Shown here: in pieces, positions 35,483-44,794 of the stretch
Numbering within the stretch: position 1 is the stretch's first letter
Layout: every line of letters begins with the position of its first letter
Assembly: GCA_933228895.1 (NCBI GenBank)
Contig: OW121846.1
Coordinates: forward strand, 147,330,746 to 147,394,745
DNA from: Platycnemis pennipes
Taxonomy: Eukaryota; Arthropoda; Insecta; Odonata; Platycnemididae
Length of the DNA stretch: 64,000 bases
Direction of reading: 5' to 3'
Translations under genes and position numbers: made by a program
Notes under the pieces: generated by a model
The model's input: the letters and a program-made list of their open reading frames with translations, nothing else
Databases searched by the model: none
What the model was told of the DNA's origin: nothing

Positions 35483-36399
35483 TGCTGAAATTTGAAGGAG
35501 GCCCATCATCTCCCTCGCCTCCATAACGGTGAGCGGTGCTGCTGAATGGTTTTGCTAGTACTCTAAGCGAGACGCAATCAACATTGCTGCATCTGTAGAT
35601 TAACCTAATCTTAATGGGGCGCTAAGTTCGGAGTAAATCGAATGCTTCACACTTCAGTCATAATTATATCCCTTCTGGAGTGATAAAATAGGCATCTCTT
35701 CGCTAACTGCCTACATTTATAGCTGTGGCTCCACCTGCGATTCGTGAGAGCATTTCAAGAGCCACCAAAGATACCTATGCAAAGTATTCCACATAATGCC
35801 TTGTCTCTTTTGAGTGCTTTATGGGAAATACATACTCAAGAATTTTCTTATCAGTTGGCACTAATCAGGATGCAAATACGTCATGCTCATTGACTTAATG
35901 GAAATCAGCGACGGGTTCCATTCACGTGATGATCAGAGTTTTCCTCAGCTCCTGGTTTTTTATTCCTCAAGTCGTACCATTTTCAGTTCGGCGTATGTTA
36001 CTATAAATTAGTTTGCAGTAGTGGATTGACGCGTTTGAGGACATATATAAGTATATAATGCCCTTCTTCGAACGAATACGCAAATTTCGAGCGATTTTCG
36101 GTGCACTCGTGTAATTATAAACCAGAATGATTACATTGAAGAGGCGAGATTTAAAAAATTAATTCGAAATGATTGCGCAAATTTCGAGTAATTTATAGCG
36201 CGCTCATATATTAACCAGAATGGTAATGTTGTCATTGAAACGACGAGATTTTTAAATTAATAAAGTGCGGACTACCTTTTTAGCCCGGTAACTGCAGTAA
36301 ATATCGAGTCCTTCGAGCAGTATCTCTCCAATTAGGTGCGTGATTCGAGTTGTAGGAGATGGGGTTTTAACTTTGCTCGGCGCGGGATACAGAAACACG
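35483..36399. other. Presumed 5' UTR intron of the host gene
   Basis: If the GC island upstream carries the first exon, this AT-rich interval is intronic. No element or ORF was recognised. At about 36095 and 36185 two similar words ('caaatttcgagcgattttcg' and 'caaatttcgagtaattta') suggest a short diverged local duplication. Confidence 0.35.
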
Positions 36400-37145
36400 A
36401 AAGCACTCCTCGGAGAACACACAGCGCGACCCACTTCACCACTGGCCCGGCCCGGCCCCGGCCCTCACACGGCGCGGGACCAAACAAAAAAAGAACATGG
36501 CATAAGCATCAAGTGTCCCCCCGCGCCACTAACCTTTCGATGCTTGAACAGTGACGCAGCGTTGCGTGGCTGCGATATCAGTGCAGCCGCGGTGCGAAGG
36601 GCGAGTTGGTTCCGCGGCCCGCCCGCGAGCCACTGCGCTCACGCCGATGGGTGCTGTGGGGCTCTCTGCACCCCTCTGCACGCCCTTCATCACCCTCCCT
36701 GCCGTGAGACTCCGCCGCTCCTCTTTGGGTGATGCGGTGCCGTCCGCACCCCTGCCGACCGCGAAGGCCTCCCGCACTCTCTGCTTCCCTCTCGCGCCAA
36801 CACAAGTGTCAACGCGTGCGAGGAAGGCGGCTCCGTGGCGTCCACTGCGCTGCATCTGCACGGGCCCTCTTAAATACCCTCTGCCGCGCCTCCGCCCGCC
36901 TCGGGGCTGAGCGCGGCACGGAGGGGAGGGGTCGGTCTCAAGAAGGGGAGTCTCAAGAACTGGGAAGGGTCGCTTCCTCAACACTCTCTGGTCTGCGCCC
37001 CGGAGGCGGCACGGCGCTTTCACGTGACGGGGCTGCCGGGGAGGGAGGCGGCAGCACCGCGGGGTCACCCGCACCGCCCGCACCACCCGCACGATCCAGA
37101 GGGGACGTGCTCGGGAAGTGGGACCCTCGGGAAGCCACACCTCCT
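36400..37145 (-). promoter_or_regulatory. GC-rich island, possible Tps1 promoter and first exon
   Basis: About 750 bp of strongly GC- and CpG-rich sequence stands out in an AT-rich window, starting 1.0 kb upstream of the trehalose-phosphate synthase exon. On the minus strand 'ggtatttaag' (36878-36869) is TATA-like, with a plausible start about 25-30 bp downstream near 36845. A usable donor 'aaag' then 'gttagt' falls at 36534/36533. That would give a non-coding first exon of about 310 nt. All of this is inferred from position and motifs. The overlapping ORFs on both strands, up to 203 codons, are explained by scarcity of stop codons in GC-rich DNA and show no domains. Confidence 0.35.
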
Positions 37146-37504
37146 TCCTAGCCTTACGTCACATCATCAGGTGAAATTCCACTCTTATTAAAGTTACGCT
37201 TTCATGAAACGTAGGTCATGAATGAATTTTGTGGAATAATGGAGTTATTTCTCTACGAAAAGTATCCCACCAAAGCCTGGTACTGTGTTATACCTCCGCC
37301 TCGTGTCAGTGGCCCGCTTAGCGGACGGCGAGTGAACCGTTGGGGCACGGTTCGCATGGAATGCTTTCAGGTAGGAAGTGACCCGGCAGGGTCAATGATG
37401 TGTTAAGGGGTCCTTATTCGGTGCCGGCTGTCTGTGCAGAGGATGCTAATGAGTTGTCAGACCGCTCCAGAGCAAAATTATGCACTATTTCCAAGACATA
37501 TGGT

Positions 37505-37640
37505 ACTTAACCCCGTCGGAGATGGCTTAAAGCTCGGCAATCCGTCGCGCCTTTCATAAAGAGGAGCCAACGCCGGGCTTCTCTCCTCCCTTCACCTACA
37601 ATCCTACCTCCTCCCAAATATCCGCCCATAGTTAGTGGCG
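37505..37640 (+). repeat. tRNA-derived SINE, 3' part
   Basis: Plus-strand markers of the main SINE body are readable: 'cgcctttcataaagagg', 'agccaacgccgggcttctct', 'cctcccttcacctacaatcc' and 'tacc'. The tRNA head is missing. Confidence 0.55.
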
Positions 37641-37771
37641 CCAATTGTCTTACAAATATTTGTCGTTCGATTCCCCTAACAGCAGCAGTATTTGGTGTAA
37701 AATACGCCACATTTGAAGGCTATATCGGAATTAGAGTTTACGCGAGATTAGTTACGCGTGCGTAGAATATT

Positions 37772-37992
37772 TAGAGGCAAAGGAAGCGCAGTGAGAAACC
37801 CGGTGCCGGCATTAGCCTACCGTCAACAAAAGTCGCCTTGGGTCCACAGTTGGGCGACCCATCCGACGGGCAGTATTGCGTTCATGAAATTCTCTCTAAA
37901 TTGCAATTGCCGCAGAGAGCGGAATTTTCCTCAGATTTGAATGCGGCCTCTCGAAATAGGAACCCTCTACTCCGGCCGCCACTACCACCCGA
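37772..37992 (-). repeat. tRNA-derived SINE, diverged copy
   Basis: Markers in reverse order: 'gagaaacccggtgccggcat', 'tagcctaccgtcaaca', 'cgacccatccgacgggcagt', then a degraded head region ending in 'gccactaccacccgatc'. It faces the fragment at 37505-37640, so two copies of one family lie in opposite orientation about 130 bp apart. Confidence 0.6.
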
Positions 37993-38227
37993 TCTTCTTT
38001 CTCAGCGTTCCAGTTCACTTTCGCTGATTGTTCTGAGGACTTGTATGAAGTAAATGACATCCATGCGTTTCCCATTCCCTTAATGCGCACCACACTCACA
38101 AAGCTTAATAAATTATTTGATTCCTGAAAGATGTGGTGCTTTCCCGGCGTATCTGCTGCGTAAAGGTTTCTCGGGTCCTCCACCAGAGGGTTATTGCGTC
38201 CATGTCCGCCGGCGTTTCGATTTCCGA

Positions 38228-38287
38228 CTCGGTCATCGTGTTCAGGGCTTGTGAATGATTACAGAAGCCCTGAAGACGATGACCGAG
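38228..38287. repeat. Hairpin with 23-bp arms, 14-nt loop
   Basis: Arm 38228-38250 ('ctcggtcatcgtgttcaggg' plus 'ctt') pairs with 38265-38287 with one mismatch. The right arm runs into 'aggtgtgaaagg'. The pattern 'cctgaaga..atg' then 'gaaa' vaguely resembles the 3' tails of Penelope-like elements seen at 40186, but the ribozyme core is not present. Confidence 0.7.
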
Positions 38288-38705
38288 GTGTGAAAGGAGC
38301 TTGCGTTTTCCCATGGCCACTATGGCTGAACTGGCAGAGCATTGACAATCGCTCCAGGTAGGCTCACTTAAGATAGGTCGAAGGCCAGAAATTGTGCCCA
38401 ACTTGTCATACTTACAGCATCTTTTCCTTAGTAACGCGGCTTCGAGAGGCGTCTGACTCCAGTGAGGGAGCCTTTCAAGTGATGGCCTCACCTTAAAAGC
38501 ACTGAATGAAATAACAAGTGAGTTTACGTTTTCGAAGCAAATTGGAAACGTGGCAATAAAGAAAACCATTTAGTATTTTTCACAATTTTTATTATCCAAA
38601 CTGGTTTCGTTGTCCTTACTGCCTCACAATCCTCTATTTAACTTCTGATTATGATAAAGTATATTGAATCAGACCAGGTTTGTTCAAAATTGTGGATTAG
38701 GCAAG

Positions 38706-40113
38706 TACAGATTTTGACGCAGCTGTAAGGGACCTGAGGATGAACAAGGCTTCGGGAGTAGATGATATTACTGCCGAAATAATTAAAAATGCCGGAGAGA
38801 ACACATTTACTCAGCTGTACAAACCCACATGCGATATATACTCAACAGGAGAGATACCCTCGGACTTTGAGAAGAACATTATCATCCCTATTGCCAAAAA
38901 GAAGAGGTCTGAGAACTGTGAACATTTTGGTACCGTAAGCCTGACGACACATGCCTCAAAGAAATTGACGAGAATCATCTGTAGAAGAATATAACGAAAA
39001 GCTGAGGAGTTCCTGGATGAGGACCAATTCGGGTTCAGAAGAAACAAGGGCACAAGAGAAGCGATTTCGGCCCTCAGCGTATTTATAAAGAAGAGAATTG
39101 AGAAGAATCAACCAACATTTGTTGCATTTCTAGATTTGGAGAAGGCATTTGACAACATGGATTGGAACGTAATGCTAAAGATTCTGAAAGAAATTGTAGT
39201 TTCATACAATGACCGAAGAGTTATCCACAGCTTGTATGAAAACCAGATGTCCATAATCAAATCAGGACCCAGCAGTACAGAAGTAAGCATAAAGAAAGTA
39301 GTGAGGCAAGGCTGTGCACTGTCTCTCGTACCATTCAATATATACATCGAGAATGCCATCCAAGAAGTCAAAGTAAAGTCTCCGGGAGTGAATATCCACG
39401 GGGAGAAAATCAGCATGACGATTCGCCGATGACATAGCAGTCATGGCAGAAAAAGAAGGAGATTTAAAGAAGACACTAGGAAATGTGGAAAGAACAATGA
39501 CCAGATATCATCTCAGATCAATAAAAAGAAAACTAAGGTATTGGTATGCAAGCAGGAGAAAGGAAGCCAGGACCAATGTAAAACTATGAAAAAAATCGAG
39601 GAGGTGGAAGAGTTCGGTTACCTGGGAATCCAAGTAACCAGCGATGGACGAAGTCAAAGAGAAATTGCCAGTAGAATTTCCCAAGCGAAAAGGACATTTT
39701 ACCGGAATAAGATTCTGCTTACAGCTGTAAATACAAGAGTGGAAGTGAGGAAACATTTCAAAAGAACATACATATGGAGCATTCTACTATATGGCAGTGA
39801 AGCCTGGACAATAAGAGCAGCAGAGAAGTCCAGGCTGGAAGCATTTGAAATGTGGTGCTACCGAAGAATGATGAAGATTAAATGGATCGATCGAGTGAAA
39901 AACGAAGAAGTCTTAAGAAGAGTGGGGGAGAAGAGATGTCTACTGAAAGCCTTAAAAAGAAAACGGGACAACTAAATAGGCCACATCTTAAGACACGATG
40001 GCCTGATGAAGACAATCGTCGAGGGAAAAGTGAACGGGAAGAATGGAAAAGGTAGGCCTCGTATGAGTTACATAGAACACGTCGTAAAGGACGTGAAAGA
40101 GAGGAACTACGTC
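38706..40113 (+). pseudogene. RTE-like LINE reverse transcriptase, copy A
   Basis: An RT gene fragment. It begins at 'DFDAAVRDLRMNKASGVDDI', so the endonuclease and upstream region are absent. It continues through 'FEKNIIIPIAKKK', an in-frame stop at 38992-38994, 'EEFLDEDQFGFRRNKGTREA', motif A 'FLDLEKAFDNMDW' and motif B 'RQGCALSLVPFNIYI'. A frameshift near 39420 is followed by motif C 'RFADDIAVMAEKE'. Then 'EEFGYLGIQVTSDGRSQRE', 'LLYGSEAWTIRAAEKSRLE', a stop at 39973-39975, and 'IGHILRHDGLMKTIVEGKVN'. It ends abruptly at 40113, where Penelope-related sequence begins. Copy B at 54140 is colinear. The RTE assignment comes from the C-terminal 'EAFEMWCYRRMMKIKWIDRV' type and the short TGA-rich tail of copy B. 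Confidence 0.75.
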
Positions 40114-40154
40114 CATACCTACCCCATCTCCCCACCCTTCCCCCTTCCCTCCAC

Positions 40155-40272
40155 CATGACTATATATACTAAGACTGAGATGACCATTGTTACCTGAGGA
40201 TGGCGTAACTGCCGAAACCGGTCGTATGTTTAATAAAAATCCTGTGGAAGTGACTAAGGTTTCTTATTAGTT
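40155..40272 (+). mobile_element. Penelope-like terminal unit 1
   Basis: About 118 bp nearly identical to 41627-41742, in the same orientation. It is preceded by a C/T-rich stretch (40114-40154) joined to the broken end of RTE copy A. It contains the hammerhead-like core at 40186-40234, then 'atcctgtggaagtgactaag', and ends near 'ttattagttgacatcatg'. Such hammerhead-bearing units are known from the terminal repeats of Penelope-like elements. The Penelope protein pieces at 41258-41626 support this reading. Confidence 0.65.
40186..40234 (+). ncRNA. Hammerhead-ribozyme-like motif 1
   Basis: CTGAGGA (40194-40200) matches the CUGANGA core. 'tggcgtaactgcc' gives a 3-bp stem II (GGC/GCC) with one extra T before it. 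GAAA follows at 40214-40217, then the palindrome ACCGGT (40217-40222), whose inner bases can only form a tiny stem III, then the expected cleavage C at 40223 (GTC). Stem I could form from TAC (40191-40193) with GTA (40224-40226) and ATT with AAT further out. Small-stem-III hammerheads that act as dimers are known in Penelope-like elements. The extra T is a departure from the canonical core. Confidence 0.6.
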
Positions 40273-40800
40273 GACATCATGACAACATTCCACCACGTCA
40301 ATGCTTCGAACTTCGATTTTATTACTAATAATGACTTTGGACATGCTTGCAATGTTTGTGATAGACTTTGGTTTCAAAATGATTTAAAATCATATACCAA
40401 TATTGGCAGTACAAAAAGCATAAAAATAAGGAAAATTGTTCCGGTTCAGAAATCAGAATTTCAGATATGAGCAACCTGTATCACAAGCATTCACAAAAAT
40501 AATATCCCACAACTATCAGTATATAATGGTTTCAAATATCCCCCATTTCCAGATAGTTTGAAAAATTTTCCATTAGAATTGGTGACTGAAAGATTAATAT
40601 CACCTTCATGTCCTTTCATGCAAATAAGTCGACTGCGACTTATCCACGGTCAGTTTGGGAGTTATGGTCAAGTGATTAATGTTCAGTGGAGGTTTTATTA
40701 TTCAGATTTATTTGGGAATATAAATCGGTCAAAGAAGTTTACACTGCTCCCGTTTGGTCCTAAGCACACTAAATTTTTTCTTTTGCATCCGGGCTATTGT
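40273..40800 (+). pseudogene. Helitron protein fragment (domain upstream of Rep)
   Basis: Plus-strand translation gives 'HVNASNFDFITNNDFGHACN' followed by 'VCDRLWFQNDLK', then after frame breaks 'LELVTERLISPSCPFMQISR' and 'HGQFGSYGQVINVQ'. The order 'CDRLWF', 'ERLISPRIPFMQI'-like, 'GQFG.+G.VVNV'-like is typical of the N-terminal part of animal Helitron Rep/helicase proteins. Rep HUH and helicase motifs are not present. The segment abuts Penelope-like unit 1 on its left. Confidence 0.6.
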
Positions 40801-41189
40801 GTTTAGCCCACCCATCAAACTCCTTTACAGAGTGTACGGAAAAAGCAAAATTGTTCTGATTGTACTCAATATTCCTCGCCAATATGGTCCTATTTAATGT
40901 TTTTGCGTCGCGGATACAGCTGCTTACATTATCTCTTCTTTTAGTTATCGTTTACCTATCGTCTAACTCGTGGTACTCCCTCTTTCTAACCCTTATACAT
41001 TCTGTTCTATTTATTCTTTTTAACCCTTGTATTTTATTCTATTTCCTTACCCTCCTTCGTCCATTCATCATTTTAAAGCTAACACCTCACTTCATAATTA
41101 CAATTGCGATCGAAGTCTGAGTCAGCATATGGTAAACTAAATGAATTTGTGACCCTATTTCTATATGTCAGTCTTATAAGTCTACTGAA
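40801..41189. other. T-rich spacer inside the nested cluster
   Basis: Strongly T/C-biased, which opens an 86-codon hydrophobic frame (40860-41120) that I regard as compositional. No family was recognised. Confidence 0.35.
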
Positions 41190-41257
41190 TACTTTGAAAA
41201 GAAGACGAAACAGCTTAATCAGTCATGTCTTGAGACATGATGGCATGATGGAGACAG
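41190..41257 (+). pseudogene. RTE-like LINE scrap
   Basis: The plus strand encodes 'LKRRRNSLISHVLRHDGMME', equivalent to 'IKRRRDNLIGHILRHDGLMK' in the copy at 54140-55640. It ends at the junction with the minus-strand Penelope fragment at about 41258. Confidence 0.6.
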
Positions 41258-41575
41258 GCCGATCGCCCGCTGCTCACAGGCGTCCAATTTTCGCCCTTTT
41301 GCTGAGTATTGGATGACCTCCGGGTGGAAGTCACTATGGTGGCCCAATTCTAAAAGGTGCCGGGCGAATGCCGAAGAATCATCTTTGTTTTGGAAGCACG
41401 TTCGGTGTTCTTTAGCTCTAATTTTAAAGTTGCGTCCAGTTTGGCCGATATAAAATCTATTAGAATTCTTACAAACAAGTTTGTATACTCCACTTCTTAA
41501 AATTGGTTCGATAAAATCTTTAGAATTATTTAAAAAACGGCCCAAGTTATGACCCTTTTTAATTCTGACAATAGG
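41258..41575 (-). pseudogene. Penelope-like GIY-YIG endonuclease fragment
   Basis: Minus strand: 'KKGHNLGRFLNNSKDF', then 'SGVYKLVCKNSNRFYIGQTG' with the GVY and YIG signature pair 12 residues apart, 'RNFKIRAKEH' with the conserved Arg, and 'SSAFARHLLELGH'. These are the hallmarks of the C-terminal GIY-YIG endonuclease of Penelope-like elements, which nicks DNA for target-primed reverse transcription. The conserved CCHH-type upstream linker is not readable. The frame then runs into the RTE scrap at 41257 and is truncated. Confidence 0.8.
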
Positions 41576-41626
41576 TTACTCAACAATGTTTTATTCTGGT
41601 ACCGCTACGTGGATGACATTTTATGG
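41570..41626 (+). pseudogene. Penelope-like RT motif C scrap (YVDD)
   Basis: Nineteen plus-strand codons read 'NRLLNNVLFWYRYVDDILW', with YVDD at 41606-41617, the catalytic motif C of Penelope-type RTs. It joins directly to unit 2 at 41627. It lies on the opposite strand to the adjacent GIY-YIG piece, so these two Penelope pieces are head-to-head. Confidence 0.55.
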
Positions 41627-41742
41627 CTATATATACTAAGACTGATATGACTATTGTTACCTGAGGATGGCGTAACTGCCGAAACCGGTCGTATGTTTAA
41701 TAAACATCCTGTGGAAGTGACTAAGGTTTATTATTAGTTGAC
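41627..41742 (+). mobile_element. Penelope-like terminal unit 2
   Basis: Direct repeat of 40155-40272 with few differences, for example 'gagatgaccatt' against 'gatatgactatt'. It contains the second hammerhead-like core and is followed at about 41737 by the minus-strand Helitron fragment. Confidence 0.65.
41653..41701 (+). ncRNA. Hammerhead-ribozyme-like motif 2
   Basis: Core identical to motif 1: CTGAGGA (41661-41667), 'tggcgtaactgcc', GAAA (41681-41684), CCGGTC with the predicted cleavage C at 41690. The flanking TAC/GTA and ATT/AAT pairings are also kept. The core itself is unchanged while nearby bases differ. Confidence 0.6.
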
Positions 41743-42650
41743 TTCATTATTAATAAATTGCTTTATAAACTCTTTATGTGCCGACAAATGTGTTGAGAAT
41801 GAGGTGTACATTATTTGCTGTTTTGGTTGTGCTTGTAATAGAGGTTCGTTAATATTATTTTCGTTTGGCATGTCTTTCTCATTCCACCGTTGAACGAAAT
41901 CGTGCACAACATTATCAATATTTGAATTTGACTCGCCCCGATCCTCTCCTCCATCAAACAGCATAGCCAAAATATGAAGATCTGGAGATGGTCCACCACT
42001 TTCAGAATCAGGATAGGTAACGGCTTTCCGCGGTATAAATGGCACCTCTCTCGTAGACTTACTTGCCATTTGCGAACAATGAATTATACGATCTCTCTTG
42101 GGAATGAATGATAGTTTTTTTGGAGGGCCCCGCTATTTGGCAATCAGTCATTTCCATAGTTTGTAGTAAATAATCGGTCCCTTGTCTCTACCTGTAATTT
42201 TTAGAACGAATTTTATCTAGGCTCTTTGTATGAGCAGCATCTTCATTTCCTACACAATCTCTAACCTCGACATCACCTTTTTTCTTAGCACGATAATTTC
42301 TGGCATATTCGGCTTTTTTCCCCTTGTATTCCGCTTCCTGTGCACTCTGATGAATACATTCTTTCTTTCTTGTGCGGTAATTTCTGGCATATTCAGTATT
42401 TTTTCTCTTCCGATCCATGTTAGTAATTTACAATTCGGGATCAGCGTCAATTCTCCCCAATTCTTTCATTTTATCGCGATAATTTCCATCATCTGCGGCT
42501 TTCTTCCTCTTTCTTTCATCTCCCTGTCCTTCCGCTAAATTATTAAATTGTTAAATCTCAACCATTTCGTCTATTGTTTCATTACCCTTTTGATCTTCTT
42601 GCCGCTCTCTTCCACTTTCTGCATTTTCTAACATTGCGGATTCAACACAA
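41743..42650 (-). pseudogene. Helitron protein N-terminal region, antisense fragment
   Basis: Minus-strand ORFs carry short basic repeats: 'NTEYARNYRTRKKE' and 'KAEYARNYRAKKKGD' (42418-42188). A second frame (42069-41734) has 'SGGPSPDLHILAMLFDGGED' and ends 'KEFIKQFINNEVN'. Tandem 'AEYARNYRxKK'-type repeats are common at the N-terminus of Helitron and related proteins. The final VN lines up with the VN at the start of the sense fragment at 40290, so the two may be halves of one protein. Stops separate the frames. Confidence 0.5.
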
Positions 42651-42899
42651 GTTGCGTTGCCTTCATGACGTTTGTCCATGTTTCCGTGCCTGCAAAAGAA
42701 TTCGAATTAATAACATTTCTCGATATAGCAGATCAGGTGCGTAGGTCAAATTTCCGAAAGAAATTCTCATAAACACCCATTTTTTATGAAAAACCATTTT
42801 CCCCCACAAATTTGTCGGAAAAAAAAACTTTTTGACAAGATCAGAACAAAATCTGAAAGAAATTGTCAAGAGTTGTTCCCAAAAATAATTCTCAAAAAA

Positions 42900-42990
42900 A
42901 AAGCACCACCACCAGGAATAGATGTGGAGACCTTCGGTACGTGGGACGACGACTGTAACCACTACGCCATCTTACTCTGTTTACCAGAAC
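42900..42990 (-). repeat. Possible tRNA-like SINE head
   Basis: Minus strand 'gatggcgtagtggttacag' resembles an A box. The B-box position reads 'ggtctccacatctattcctg', which is degenerate. Element boundaries were not found. Confidence 0.35.
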
Positions 42991-43344
42991 GAGCGTTCTC
43001 ATGAGTTTACATCCGGCATGCTAAGCGGGGCCCCGGAAAGAAGAATCAGACGGAACGTGACGGGAGTTTGCTCTTTTTCCCCCATGCCAAAAGTGCCCAA
43101 CTGGCCAAAAGGAGTTTACACTTGAAAAAAATGAAAGCGCCGAAGAATCTCCAACCAGCCTGGAAGTGTAAGCGTCTTATTAGGATCCTATGGATGAAGC
43201 AGTGCGCACAGGTAAGGATAGAAGTAGGGGAATCTGGATTGGCTAGAGTATAGCGGAGTATACAGGGTTGGCCGTTGTCCCCGCAGCCTTCAACAGGTAT
43301 GGGAAAAGGTGACCGAGGCGTGGGAAGATATTGGTCGGCATCAG

Positions 43345-43828
43345 GCACCAATCCTAGGATTGGCTTAACGCAGATCTCCTCTGAATTCTCCTCATAGTTA
43401 GTTCTACTCTTTATATCCACTTTATATCTCATGCAAAAGACCTTCCTTTGCTATTCTTCCTGTTCACTTGTCCCTCAACGATTGTTTTCATCGGGCCATC
43501 ATGTCTCAAGATGTGGCCGATTAAGTCATCCCATCTTCTTGTCAAAGTTTCTAGCACATTTCTCTATTCTCTCTGTCTTCTCAGAACTTCTCCGTTTGCC
43601 ACTCGATCGATCCATTTATCTCCTTCATTCTTCGGTAGCCCCACATTTCAAATGCTTCCATATTTGATTTCTTTGCTCTTGTCATCGTCCATGCCTCTCT
43701 GTCATAAATAAAAATGCTCCAGGTGTAAGTTATAATGTAATATTTCCTTTCTTCTCGTCTTTTATTCCCAACTGTAAATAGAAATTTATTTTGGTAAAAT
43801 GCCCTTTTCACCTAGGCTATTCTACAAT
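43345..43828 (-). pseudogene. RTE-like LINE 3' fragment, antisense
   Basis: Minus strand: 'MKRAFYQNKFLFTVGNKRRE', 'SIFIYDREAWTMTRAKKSNM', 'EAFEMWGYRRM', then in another frame 'LIGHILRHDGPMKTIVEGQV'. The 3' end has 'ccaatcctaggattggt', also seen after the stop of the 54140 copy. Several frameshifts are present. It belongs to the same family as copies A and B. Confidence 0.7.
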
Positions 43829-44480
43829 ACTCAAAGGAATTGCCAAAAAACTGCAATCATTGTCAGACGAAATAAAAATCCACCACGCTAGATTTGAGAT
43901 GAAAATTAATCACAAGGAAACTAAAATGATCCAGGAAAAAGAAGGAAAAACTTTGTATTTGTGTGGGACGGCATGGGCTAGAACAGGTGGGACAATTTTG
44001 TTTCTTGGGAATCATCATGGACGAATGTGAACGTAGTAGTAATTATATTAGGAGATTAATTTCTTCAAGCGTTTACCAACGTTAGAGTACCAAACGCAGC
44101 AGACTTTCATCAATAGAAGATAACTGAATACGAGAACTTTGAGGAGACATGTAACGAGAAGGAAATTGAAGAGTGGAATTTGATATTGAGCGTGTGTTTA
44201 TATGGATCTGAGACATTGAGAATGGGAATGGAGGAAGGGAGATAGGAAACCTAAGAAATTTTGGTGCGGAGGACAATGAGAGAAGAGCATTGGATGGAAA
44301 GGAGGCCAAGTGCTGAATATGGTTTGGGAGGAGAGAAGTTTGTCGGAAATTAGGAGAGGGCAGAGTAAGCGGATTGAAAAGGAACTTAGAGAAAATGGAA
44401 CGCTGAAAGTTGCTTCCGGAGGTAGAATGCTGCGTTGGTTTAAGGAGGAAGAGAGTGAACAGATTTTGTGAGAAGAGTTT
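43829..44480 (+). pseudogene. Second RTE-type LINE fragment, degenerate
   Basis: Plus strand: 'GIAKKLQSLSDEIKIHHARF', 'EMKINHKETKMI', then 'QVGQFCFLGIIMDE' in another frame, followed by remnants 'TLRRHVTRRKL' and 'VYMDLRH' and, downstream, sequence like the 'EAFEMW.WRR' region. The order after motif C matches RTE-like LINEs, but residues differ from the main family here, so this is probably a different lineage. Confidence 0.5.
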
Positions 44481-44794
44481 TTTGAAATGATAAAAATTAT
44501 ATTTTTTTTTCAGTACAAAGAAATTAAATCCTTAATTGGCATTACATTGAAGCTTAGATATGGCAATAGGCCTGTGTTTAGGCTAACTTTGGCATTTGCT
44601 GTGGAATGAGATGGATACACGAAAATAAAAGAAATCGTTGTGGATTAGTGTAAAGAGAAGCAATAAAATATGCCGCCTTGAAGAGAGACGCATTGTAAGA
44701 TGCAGTGCAGATGTGTGCTTGCAATGCAGAGAAGAGCAGAGACGCTCCATCAAAATCTACTCCAACCGGTAGATAACTAGCTAGGGTAGCTTTA

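Noticed and set aside
36529..37140. 203-codon minus-strand ORF and overlapping plus-strand ORFs
   Set aside because: GC-rich DNA has few stops. The ORFs overlap in several frames, show no domains and are rich in R, P, A and G in a composition-driven way.
43046..43432. 128-codon minus-strand ORF as a gene
   Set aside because: It starts inside RTE-like 3' sequence and continues out of it; no domain is visible.
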